A DNA stretch of 64,000 nt from Corbicula japonica (lineage: Eukaryota > Mollusca > Bivalvia > Venerida > Cyrenidae), in NCBI GenBank assembly GCA_038501625.1, contig JAZAYU010000198.1, positions 248,001 to 312,000 on the forward strand. The letters run 5' to 3'. Made by a program: the position numbers and the translations under genes. The notes under the pieces were generated by a model. The model made no database searches and was not told the origin of the DNA. It saw nothing but the letters and a program-made list of their open reading frames with translations. This document shows positions 1 to 12,000 of this stretch, piece after piece (the stretch's first letter is position 1; every line of letters starts with the position of its first letter).

Positions 1-56
1 ACAGAGACCCAGTTGAAGATTTGGACACTATTCTTTTACAGTTCAGTTTGTTTCAG
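1..56 (+). CDS. TRPA1: TRPA exon 1 of those visible (3' part; cut by window edge)
   Basis: Reading from base 3 gives 18 codons ending SLFQ, then the strong donor CAG|GTACGT in phase 0. The exon at 31607 opens in phase 0 with CARNGYVDAAKRLL, and the two join into the helices of an ankyrin repeat. This is why I assign it to the same gene across a 31.5-kb intron. The exon start lies at or before base 1. Alternative: the last exon fragment of an unrelated upstream gene. Confidence 0.7.
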
Positions 57-3000
57 GTACGTTTATAACATAAATATTAATATCTTTTTTTCTTGACCTG
101 GCACGCATCATGATTTCATGATTACGCGACATCGCATCGTGTTTACGCATTTCGTTATCTCGCCGAGAGGAGAGCGAGACCACGAAAACATGAGTACACG
201 AAGAAAACTTAATATCGCGCCCTCGCATCGTACTTTTGCGATCTCGCATCGTGGTCTAACATTTTCGGGACCACGCTATAGGAAAGCGTGAACGTGGAAA
301 CGCGAAAAGTTGATGGCGCTTTAAATATTTTGATTTATCAATTACCTTGGTGCTGAAGAAAGACAATTACTTTCAGGTGTATTTAAGTTTATTTTTGGTT
401 ACACCGTTCATAATTTAAACAAAATAGCGAGGCCTTTATACGTCTCCGTAGAAAGCAGCTGACAATAGCATACCGACTTATACTATATACTAGTACGAGG
501 GCTGTCCGGAAAGTTCATATACTACTTTATTTTTTACACTAAAGCGATACATACATAAAACAAATTTGGCCAACAGATACATACATATCTAACAAACAAA
601 TTTACAAAAAACTGTCAGGCTGTGATAAACATTAACATAATAACAGGCCTTACATCCAACACATATACATAATCACGGAGCACTTTTAAACGTCATCAAC
701 GTCAAATGAACGTCACGTAATAATTCCTTCTCAAAATATCGCCCACACGATTTTACGCATTTCTGATGCCGGTTGACCCGTTGCTGGTATACCCCTTTGT
801 ACCATTCTCGATCAAAACCAGATATCGCTGATCTAACACCAACGCAAAGTTCTTCCAAATCTCCAAATCTTTTCCTGCGCAATTCCGACTGTTCTAACGC
901 GTTCTACGTAATTCGGCTCTTCTACTTTCGGTCGTCCGCTTCGTTTCTCATCTAACACATTTTCATCCCCGCTTCTAAATCTGCTTTGCCACTTAAACAC
1001 AAGTTGCATTGAACATTTACCGGTCGTATCTGCTTTTGAAATAAACTTCCACGTCTCAGTTGGTGTCATATTAGCATGAACACAAAACTTGATAACACTC
1101 CGTTGCTCCGTCCGTGAAATTGATGTCATTTTTTTCGAAACACCCCCAATGCGCCTAACGGTCGTTTACAACTTGTTTATTAACGTATGACGTCATTATT
1201 TTCACCAAATGTCATGCAATGATATCAAATAACTTCGCGTAAGTAAAAACGCGTTAGGCATAAAACTTTAATTATTATTAACTTTTATTTTGAGTAGCTA
1301 CTGTCATGTAATCAAAGTGCTCCGTGAACCGTCGGTCATGTTACCATGGCGATTGGCGTTTTGCGAATATTATTGTTATCATGTCTATTAATTTAGAAAT
1401 ATGTAGCCAATACATACTTGAGCAAAATACCAAAACAGCTTATTGATATGACTGCTTATAATTATTCTGTAGCCTTGTCTACGAACTTTCCGGACAGCCC
1501 TCGTATATAGTAATTTCTAATCAAATATACTTAACATAAATTGATCTAATAATTGCCAACAGGCAGAAATAACCAATCAATACGACAAATCTAATAAGAG
1601 TTAAAGCAACTTTCTCAGATATAGAGAAATACACAGAAACTGAAATGACTCTCCATTCTGAATTAGGCCGGTATTCCATGGTTCCGTGATGCGTGATCCG
1701 TGTCCGCGTCCCTGTCCGCGATTTTTCACTCACCAAAGATATCGTTGGGTATATTCCATACCTAGGTGTCCGTTCCACGAATACGGACGCGGAACGGGCA
1801 CGGAGGTATGGAATATACCAGCGATATCTTTGGTGAGTGAAAAATCGCGGAAGCGGACACGGAATACGCATCACGGAACTATGGAATACCAGCCTTAGTC
1901 TAGCTATGTCATGAACTTGTTTGGCGGCATGTATGGCTGGCTGGTAAGTAATGTTAATAGTGAAACATCTTTGGTTACAAAAAATAAAATATTCACAAAA
2001 TAAATGCGCCATAACTCTTTGACATGGCAACTGAAATGAATACGTTGAAAATCGTCTAAGAAACCGCATGCCCAGTCTAAAAATATTGACAGATATATTT
2101 CTCAGGTGGCCCTTTATTAAATTCCTTTAGATCATGTTGGTTCATAAAATAAAACTCGACCGACAAGGGGAGGGGCTAGTTTATATCACTATATCGAAAT
2201 CTTTGAAAACAAATTCTTTCAGAAACCCCTGGCCAAAAATTTCATAATAATTTTTATAGATGACCCTTTATTATTTTCCTTCAAGTTCCTTCGTGGCTCG
2301 TAAAAATCTTCTCAGAAAATGCCGGACAGCACGATTTAAGCCCTTTAAATATATTCGCGTTTTTTTTCATTCTGTTGTGTCGTGCAGCTAAAAGTCAGGT
2401 GAGTGATAGAAGGCCATTTGGGCACTTGAAAAAGGGCCGAAAATCCCAACGAAACAAGCTCTCTTTTTAATTAGTTTATACTGTAGACGATATTAATCTG
2501 TATTTTAAATCTATATTTTATGTGTGGTCTATTATCCGCGAGTGAGCCTCTTTAACACGTAGCTTAAAGTGTTTAAATAAATCCTGATCTTTATAAGTTC
2601 GTAAGAGTGAATTTGAAATAACAGTAGAGTAAATGTGAGCACGGAATACAATACTAATTTATATTTATCTTTTAAATAAAATGATTAATAATTCCGTCGT
2701 TCTTGAGCATGAAACGATAAGTGATGTTGAACGTGAAGTTAGCAGTGAGCAGTGACAGCAGTAGCAGCAGTAAGATCGTTTTTACTGCCGCAGTGACAGC
2801 AGTGACAGCAGTGACAGCAGTAAGATCGTTTTTACTGCGGCAGTAACAGCAGTGACAGCAGTGAGATCGTTTTTACTGCGGCAGTAACAGCAGTGACAGC
2901 AGTAAGATCGTTTTTACTGCGGCAATAACAGCAGTGACAGCAGTAAGATCGTTTTGACTGCGGCAGTAACAGCAGTGACAGCAGTAAGATCGTTTTTACT

Positions 3001-6000
3001 GCGGCAGTAACAGCAGTGACAGCAGTAAGATGATCTTACTGCCGCAGTAAGATCAGTTACAGCAGTAAGATGATCTTACTGCCGCAGTAAGATCAGTTAC
3101 AGCAGTGAGATGTTCTAAAACCACAAAAAATCATCTTGCTGCCGCAGTAAGATCAGTAAGAGCAGTAAGATGTTCTTAGATTTAACAAAACAATATAAAA
3201 ATTATCTTACTGCCGCAGTTACAGCAGTGACAGCAGTAAGATCATCTTACTGCCGCAGTAAGATCAGTTACAGCAGTAAGATGATGTACTGCCGCAGTAA
3301 GATCAGTTACAGCAGTGAGATGTTCTAAAATCACAAAAAATCATCTTACTGCCGCAGTAAGATCAGTTACAGCAGTAAGATCATCTTACTGCCGCAGTAA
3401 GATCAGTAAGAGCAGTAAGATGTTCTTAGATTTAACTAAACAATATAAAAATTATCTTACTTCCGCAGTTACAGCAGTGACAGCAGTAAGATCATCTTAC
3501 TGCCGCAGTAAGATCAGTTACAGCAGTAAGATGATCTTACTGCCGCAGTAAGATCAGAAACAGCAGTGAGATGTTCTAAAACCACAAAAAATCATCTTAC
3601 TGCCGCAGTAAGATCAGCGACAGCAGTAAGATCATCTTACTGCCGCAGTAACAGCAGTGACAGCAGTAAGATCATCTAACTGCCACAGTAACAGCAGTGA
3701 CAGCAGTAAGATCATCTTACTGCCGCAGTAAGATCAGTAAGAGCAGTAAGATGTTCTTAGATTTAACAAAACAATATAAAAATTATCTTACTGCCGCAGT
3801 AAGATCAGTGACAGCAGTAAGATCATCTTACTGCCGCAGTAAGATCAGTTACAGCAGTGAGATGTTCTAATACCACAAAAGATCATCTGACTGCCGCAGT
3901 AAGATCAGTTACAGCAGTGAGATGTTCTAATACCACAAAAAATCATCTTACTGCCGCAGTAATAACAGTAACAGCAGTAAGATCATCTTACTGCCGCAGT
4001 AAGATCAGTAAGAGCAGTAAGATGTTTTTAGATTTAACAAAACAATATAAAAATTAACTTACTGCCGCAGTTACATCAGTGACAGCAGTAAGATCATCTT
4101 ACTGCCGCAGTACGATCAGTTTCAGCAGTGAGATGATCTTACTGCCGCAGTAAGATCAGTTACAGCAGTGAGATGTTCTAAAACCACAAAAAATCATCTT
4201 ACTGCCGCAGTAAGATCAGTGACAGCGGTAAGATCATCTTACTGCCGCAGTAACAGCAGTGACAGCAGTAAGATCATCTTACTGCCGCAGTAAGATCAGT
4301 AAGAGCAGTAAGATGTTCTTAGATTTAACTAAACAATATAAAAATTATCTTACTGCCGCAGTTACAGCAGTGACAGCAGTAAGATCATCTTACTGCCGCA
4401 GTAAGATCAGTTACAGCAGTAAGATGATCTTACTGCCGCAGAAAGATCAGTTACAGCAGTGAGATGTTCTAAAACCACAAAAAATCATCTTACTGCCGCA
4501 GTAAGATCAGTTACAGCAGTAAGATCATCCTACTGTCGCAGTAAGATCAGTTACAGCAGTAAGATGTTCTTAGATTTCACAAAACAATATAAAAATTATC
4601 TTACTGCCGCAGTTACAGCAGTGACAGCAGTAAGATCATCTTACTGCCGCAGTAAGATCAGTTACAGCAGTAAGATGATCTTACTGCCGCAGTAAGATCG
4701 GTTACAGCAGTGAGATGTTCTAAAACCACAAAAAATCATCTTACTGCCGCAGTAATAGCAGTGACAGCAGTAAGATCATCTTACTGCCGCAGTAAGATCA
4801 GTAAGAGCAGTAAGATGTTCTTAGATTTAAATAAACAATATAAAAATTTTCTTACTGCCGCAGTTACAGCAGTGACAGCAGTTAGATCATCTTACTGCCG
4901 CAGTAAGATCAGTTACAGCAGTAAGATGATCTTACTGCCGCAGTAAGATCAGTTACAGCAGTGAGATGTTCTAAAACCACAAAAAATCATCTAACTGCCG
5001 CAGTAAGATCAGTGACAGCAGTAATATCATCTTACTGCCGCAGTAATAGCAGTAAGATCATCTTACTGCCGCAGTAAGATCAGTAAGAGCAGTAAGATGT
5101 TCTTAGATTTAACAAAACAATATAAAAATTATCTTACTGCCGCAGTTACAGCAGTGACAGCATTAAGATCATCTTACTGCCGCAGTAAGATCAGTTACAC
5201 CAGTAAGATGTTCTTAGATATTACAAAACAACACAAAAACCATCTCACTGCCGCAGTGACAGCAGTGACAGCAGTAAGATAATCTTACTGCCACAGTAAC
5301 AGCAGTGACAGCAGTAAGATGAGCTTTTTTTTTAAAATAAACTTTGATGAGTGATCCGGAACTACCAGAATATTATGTCTTGTTGAATTAAACTTGATTT
5401 CTACATTTACTTGCAATTAATTGTATAGTAACTAAATCGTTATTTTATTCCGAATGTTGTTTACTGTCTTTTTTACCATTTTGAAGGAATATGGTGCAAT
5501 TGTTAAAGTAGAACCATTTTTATTTTTAAAATTCTTGGTTAACTTTTAGTGAACAGAAATTTTCCGGACTAAATTTTTTGGACTCGGGAAGTAATGTTCA
5601 GGCGATAGCCGGAAGTGATCCGGAATATCCCATGTTGGGGTGATCCGGAACTACCTAATTTTTTAATTTTTAATGAATGAAACGCAGTTTTCATATTTAC
5701 GCACGCGCATTCTTTAGTAACTATTTTCTGACAGCAGTAAGAGCGTTTTAACTATGGCAGTTACAACAGTGACAGCAGTAAGATCGTTTAAACTTCGGCA
5801 GTAACAGCAGTAAGATCGTTTTTACTGCGGCAGTAACGGCAGTTACAGCAGTAAGATCAGTACGATGTTCTTAGATGATAAAAAACAACACCAAAATCAT
5901 ATTACAGCCGCAGTGACAGCAGTAAGATAGTTTTTACTGCAGCAGTCGCACCAGTTACAGCAGTAAGATCATCTTTTTTGCAATAAACTTTAATGAGTGA

Positions 6001-9000
6001 TCCGGAACTACCAGAATATTAAGTCTTGTTGAATTAAACTTCATTTCTACATTTACTTACAATTAATTGTATAGTAACTGAATCGTAATTTTATTCCGAA
6101 TGCTGTTTACTGTTATTTTTACCATTTTGAAGGAATATGGTACAATTGTTAATGTAGAACCATTTTTATTTAAAAAATTCTTGGTTAACTTTAAGTGACC
6201 AGAAATTTTCCGGGCTAAAAGTTTTGGTTTCGGGAAGTAATGTTCAGGCGATAGCCGGAAGTGATCCGGAATACCCCATGTTCCATCCGGAACTACCTAA
6301 TTTTTTTAATTTTAATGAATGAAAGGCAGAATCTATATTTACGCACGCGCATTCTTAAGTAACTATTTTTTTCCTTTATTCCGAATAAAAGTGACTGTTT
6401 TTTTATACTATTTTGAGAATTACGGTACAGTTGCTTAAATAGCATCAATTTTACCGTGCAAACTCTTAGATTATAAAAAAACTACACCAAAATCATCTTA
6501 CTGCCGCAGTTACAGCAGTGACAGCAGTAAAATCATCTTACTGCCGCAGTAAGATCAGTAAGAACAGTAAGATGTTCTTAGATTTAAAGGAATACGTTCG
6601 GCTGGATTTCACCAATACTATGTTATAAATCGTTACTAATGCATCATTTTGCCGTATAGAACTTTATTTTATGTTAAATATTGACAAAGTTATCTCTTGT
6701 CAAAGATCCGTTATTTGCGAAATCGGCGGGCATCGATGATCGTCGCCATGTTTGTTTCCTTTTCGATGCGCGCACCTGCTGGTGACGTCATTTACACACT
6801 TCCGGTTCGTATCGTTTTCCATTTTATGTCCAATTCTTACCATTCCCAACAATGGAATATTCATTCATATAACAACTACATAATAGCGTATAATTTTGAT
6901 CCTGAAAATTCTGAAATTGAATTAGCCGAGATTAAAAGAAACTGCTTGTAATGCCACCATTAATTACAAAAAAATGCCGAGAATCGTAGCACATTTTATC
7001 CTATTTTCTCGTTTAAGGCCAATATAAAGATATTTTTTCCTGATCGACTTTGCATATATTTCGGACAAAATGCGTTTACTTCGTTGATGGATACACGATT
7101 GATGTCCTTAAATTGGATGTAAACGTTTGAATTCAGCGATCTAGCGTCATTGTTGTATGCGGCATCTGAAGCGATCTAATTAACCGCTTTTTTCATTTGT
7201 ATTAACAAATACCAATGACTTTATATAAAATGTAATATATAGATCCTTGAAAATACATTTTTCTTGAATTTATTATTCAACAGTCGAAAAATTCTTGTTT
7301 TCACTAAATTCACATAGTTTTGTTTTTTCTCCTGGTGCAAAAAGAATATATTGTTTGCGTAATATTTAACCGTTACTCGACTTCAGGTGGGTCGCTCTAT
7401 CAAAAAACACCAACATGCTTACTATTCGGGAGGCGGAGTTTACCGAGAAAAAAGTAGAGAAATCGATCGTCATTGGCTAATTTGCTTAACCATAACGTTT
7501 TTGACCTGTAAATTTGATTTGCGACATGTAGACAGTGAAATACACAACAACTTTATGACATGACGATTTTGAATAAACGGATGTCGGCGAATTTAGAGCT
7601 TGTCAGATATTTGTCTGGGGTTGTAAACGGTTGGTGTGCCCCACAACAGTGTAAATGGCTTAGGGGACATTGAACTGTTTGTTGAATATGAAGCCATCGG
7701 GACCAAGATTAAAAGCATACCGGCAGATCAATCGTCCCGAAAAAGAAAACTTTGTTAAGAAATTAAGGCATACCGGTGCCTGTATGTCATAATGGCCTGG
7801 GGAAGGCCCTGAATTGAATTAATGTATTTTTAAAAATTTAAGTTGATGAAAAGGGAAATTTGAAAGCCATCAAACTCTGACAAATATGAAAATGTTTCAG
7901 GCCCGGTTTGATTGAGCTTGTTCATGGGTATTAATTGAAATGAATATTAATCCCCACGCCGCTAAGCCTGGGGTCGAGTGCAACTCGATACTTCAATACG
8001 AACATTTACTGTAAAATTGTATATTTCTTTCTTAAATCTAATTATAAAATTAGAAAATAAAAGTTGATGTTGCACACTGAGTGGTACAAGTTTTAACACG
8101 CCCGTGTTATTGTTAATAGCCACTAACTGATACGATAATCTCACTAGCTAGCTTGCTCCGAAGAAGATCGGGTGACATATTAAAAAGGTGTGAAAATCTT
8201 AACTGACGTGAGGGGACAAACATAAACTCAATGTTATTTTATACTAAAAGGAAATATTTCAATTAAGCGATCGGAGCCTCAAACATTCTCATTAAACATA
8301 TTGTCTATTGAAACATAGTGAGCGATGCAATTACTTGGGCAAAATGTAAGATAAGAAGGTAAGAACACACAATACACTAAAACTATAATGTGAAATTTTC
8401 CTATTTATGCTACTTTGCAATGATTTCACGCAAATAGCAATGTTTTCATATAATTAATTTTGCCTGCTTTCATCTCTGCGTATATTCAAAATGAACCGGA
8501 AGTGTGTAAATGACGTCACTCCTCGTCTTTTATCTCTCGCGAGACAACGAGATGTCAACAATGGCCGCGCTCATGCTACGCTTGAAAAAACGATTATCAG
8601 TGTAATTAAAAAAAAGTTTTACAATTATCATATTCGTCGTCATCGATTGATTACGAAAATTGTGTTATTCAAAAGATGTTTAATCATCTAAACAAATGTT
8701 AGAAGCAGCCGAACGTATTCCTTTAACAAAAATCAGTTACAGCAGTAAGATCATCTTATTGCCGCAGTTACAGCAGTAAGATGTTCTAAAACCACAAAAA
8801 TCATCTTACTGCCGCAGTTACAGCAGTGGCAGCAGTTAAATCATCTTACTGCCGCAGTAAGATCAGTAACAGCAGTAAGATGTTCTAAGATTAAAAAAAA
8901 CAACACAAAAATCATATAAAACAAAACAACACATAAATAATCTCACTGCCGCAGTTACAGCAGTGATAGCAGTAAGATCATCTTACTGCCGCAGTAAGAT

Positions 9001-12000
9001 CAGTTACAGCAGTAAGATGTTCTAAGATTTAAAGAAAACCCCACATAAATCATTTTACTGTCGCAGTAAGATAAGTTACAGCAGTAAAATATTCTTAAAT
9101 CACAAAAACATCTTACTGCCACAGTACCAGCAGTGACAGCAGTAAGATCGTTTAACTGCCGCAGTGACAGCAGTAAGATTATCCAACTGCTGAAGTTACA
9201 CCATTTTCAGTAGTAAGATTTTATAAAAGCACAAAAACCAACTTACTGCCGCAGTATCTCCAGGAACAGCAGTGACAGCATTGAAATCATTTTTACTGCC
9301 GCAGTTACAGCAGTAACAGGAGTAAAATCATTTTTACTGCCGCAGTAACAGTAGTGGCAACAGTGGAATAATTTTTACTGCCGCATTAACAGCTAACTGC
9401 CGTGAAATCATTTTTACTGCCGTAGTTGCAGAAATTAAATCATCTTTTTGTCGCAGTTTAATCAGTTACAGATTTTCGATGTTATTAAACAACAAAGTTA
9501 ATATTACTGCTGCAGTTACAGCAGTGACAGCAGTGAGATTATCTTACTACCTCAGTAAGCTCAGTTTCACCAGTAAGGTGTTCTAAAAATAACAAACAAG
9601 TAAATATTTTAGGTAATACTCTCTAATGAAACCCTCGCTTTGAGAAATGACTTTCTCAGGCCCCAGTTATACAGACGGTCGGTGCCCAATCGGTTATTTT
9701 ATTTTAGGTTTTTTGCAGATTTGATCGGTTGTCATACGTTATTTAATTTCTGGTTTTCTGTGTAACCAGCCATCGGTGATTGACGAGTATTTAATGGGTT
9801 AAACATATATTTCAAGGGTTGCTGGTACACTTAAATTCTCATATTTTTTCCTATCGATGGTAAGTATTAGTTGATCGGTTGCTTATCGGTGGCCCATCGG
9901 AGATATCGGTTGTAGACAGGTTGTCGATCGGTGATATCAGTTGTAGACAGGTTGTCAATCGGTGATGATCAGTTGTAAACATGAGGTCGATCGGTTATTT
10001 GTAAAACAAATATTCACCGATCGAGAATTTTAAGCATGTTCAAAAATCCTAATCGGTAATTTTTCACCGACGAAACTCATCTTTCCCCAATAGCACTTGA
10101 TAGGTGGAAAACAGGTGACCCATAGGTGATGTCGGTGTTAAATCCCTTGTCATCGGTTCACACCACAATTTGTCCGAAAAACTCACCGATCACTCACCGA
10201 TGACTCTGTGTAACTAGCTGTGAGTCTTATCTTCTTATACCCTACTGGAGTCAGCGTATAGTTCAATTGTCGATCTTTTCTTACTATTTTCTGAACGAAT
10301 GATGGGTCATAATACGGGGAAAGCAGCCGAATGCGACCCGCAAAGGCGGGTCGCATTCGGGCTTTTCCCGCCTATAGACAATGCGTACATGTATAAAATA
10401 ACAAAATCAAACAAAAATCAAATCTATTTCTGATGACTTACTCTATAGTCCATCAAGATTTGAAAGTTGTAAATTCTAGTGGCAAGGAGGCCGCCATTAT
10501 TCCAGACTGGTTCTCAAAATTCTCTAATTTTCGCCGTCTGTTTTAAAATGAAAAACCAATAACCCGTCTGTCGGCGAACGGTGCGAGGCGTAAAAAAACC
10601 TATGCGTGGAGATTGCACCGAAACATTGATTTCAGTCTGAAAAGTAGACTCTTTCTCCGTCGTTATCAGAAAATAAACGACTGTTGTAAACCAAAATCTA
10701 GAGGCCTCTGATTGGCTGATGGATGATGTCACACTTGCTCTCTGTATCTATTTTAAAAACTCTCTCTAAAGCTGCTTATCAACAAGGCTTATGCTCATCA
10801 CAATAATTCATGATAAACCTTAACATGGATAAAGCATGATCGAGTAAATATGCAGTATTTGTGATAAAGATTAGAAGAAGTACAGATTATACGTTATAAA
10901 CCAGCAACTGGAAGGTGTAAACAGCGCACTGAACAACATTATATGGCAAACATTGTGCAGAATTTGTGCAACTCGAAGGTTTAACATATCGCAGTAATGT
11001 AGGCATTCCAAACATTATGTATGGCAATAAATCAGTGACCAGGTTAAGTGGCATCAAATTGCTATCAGCAACGCAGTTGGGATAATGGTAAACATACATC
11101 TGTAATATGACTCCAAGTATTTTTAAACCTAACACTAGCTGGTGTTGTTATGTACTTGTGAACGTGGGGAATACCGCCTAATTTAAACCTCAAGGAAAGA
11201 TAACTGAAACTCGCTAAGGATTCTCTGGCGGCTATAGCCGCCAGACAAAATTGGTTTACTACTGTCGCTGTCTGCTGAAAGTACAGACATGCGCAGTGAA
11301 ACAGTCAATCTGAAAAGCGGTATCCGCACTGTCGCGGTAGTCTGTTAAAAGATAGAACCAGGCACTGCGTTGGCAATACAAAAATAATTGTTACTTAATC
11401 GAGAATTCTCAAAAGCGTTACTCACAGTCATTTTCATGTGTAATTAGAGATTTTTGAATAAAATGAAATAATAATATCCAGTTTTCCTATAAAATATAAA
11501 TTAAATGGTTACTTATTCACAATTGAATGTTATTAGCCTAAAAATGTTACATGTGTTGTTGTTTTTTTGTTTTCAACTTTCAATAGGTAACAAGAAATAG
11601 CCTGTTTAAGAACTATTTATTTTAAGTTTTGTGTAAATCATTTAGAATACTTTTTAGTGTCAAAAGTTATTAAAAGCACTAACCATGCTTTTAACATTTC
11701 AAAGTATCGTGTGCTTAGCTAAATGAACACAGTGACAGTCTGAACCAAAAACTTCAGTTAGGTTAAATTAAAATAATAAACATTTAAAAACAGAGAAAAA
11801 TGCAGATATCATTTGTTCATTTGACCACACAACTGACTATTAACATTCAAAGATTGTAAAAAAAATCATTGTGCAGAAAGCAGTAAATGTGGAACTGTGT
11901 CAACAACAAGTCAACAACAAAAAATGTATTACTAATGAAACTCACCATAATTACACAAAAGTTATTCCAGTATGTGCGAACCATACACACAACACAAGAA

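Larger units (their letters stand above)
6588..8722. mobile_element. TTAA-inserted DNA element, Kolobok/T2-like, non-autonomous
   Basis: Terminal inverted repeats AGGAATACGTTCGGCTG (17 bp, exact) flanked by TTAA at 6584-6587 and 8723-8726. The ends read TTAAAGGAA, fitting the TTAAAGGRR termini described for T2/Kolobok MITEs; piggyBac also uses TTAA but has different ends. Two inward-pointing copies of a 27-bp block containing the CRE-type palindrome TGACGTCA lie at 6782-6808 and 8493-8519. No transposase found; the frames at 6697-6951 and 8491-8691 begin near these blocks but match nothing I know. Confidence 0.8.

Noticed and set aside
1521..2069. 182-codon open frame on the minus strand
   Set aside because: Covers the palindromic MITE; translation mirrors the inverted repeat and resembles no protein.
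3315..5282. Several 60-80 codon open frames in the left array (and on the minus strand at 28135-29990) that look like a protein family
   Set aside because: They recur once per satellite period and are translations of the repeat; no start context, splice signals or codon constraint beyond the repeat itself.
2733..9600. CRISPR-like appearance of regularly spaced palindromic repeats
   Set aside because: Eukaryotic context with spliced genes, no unique spacers, no cas genes; it is a tandem satellite.
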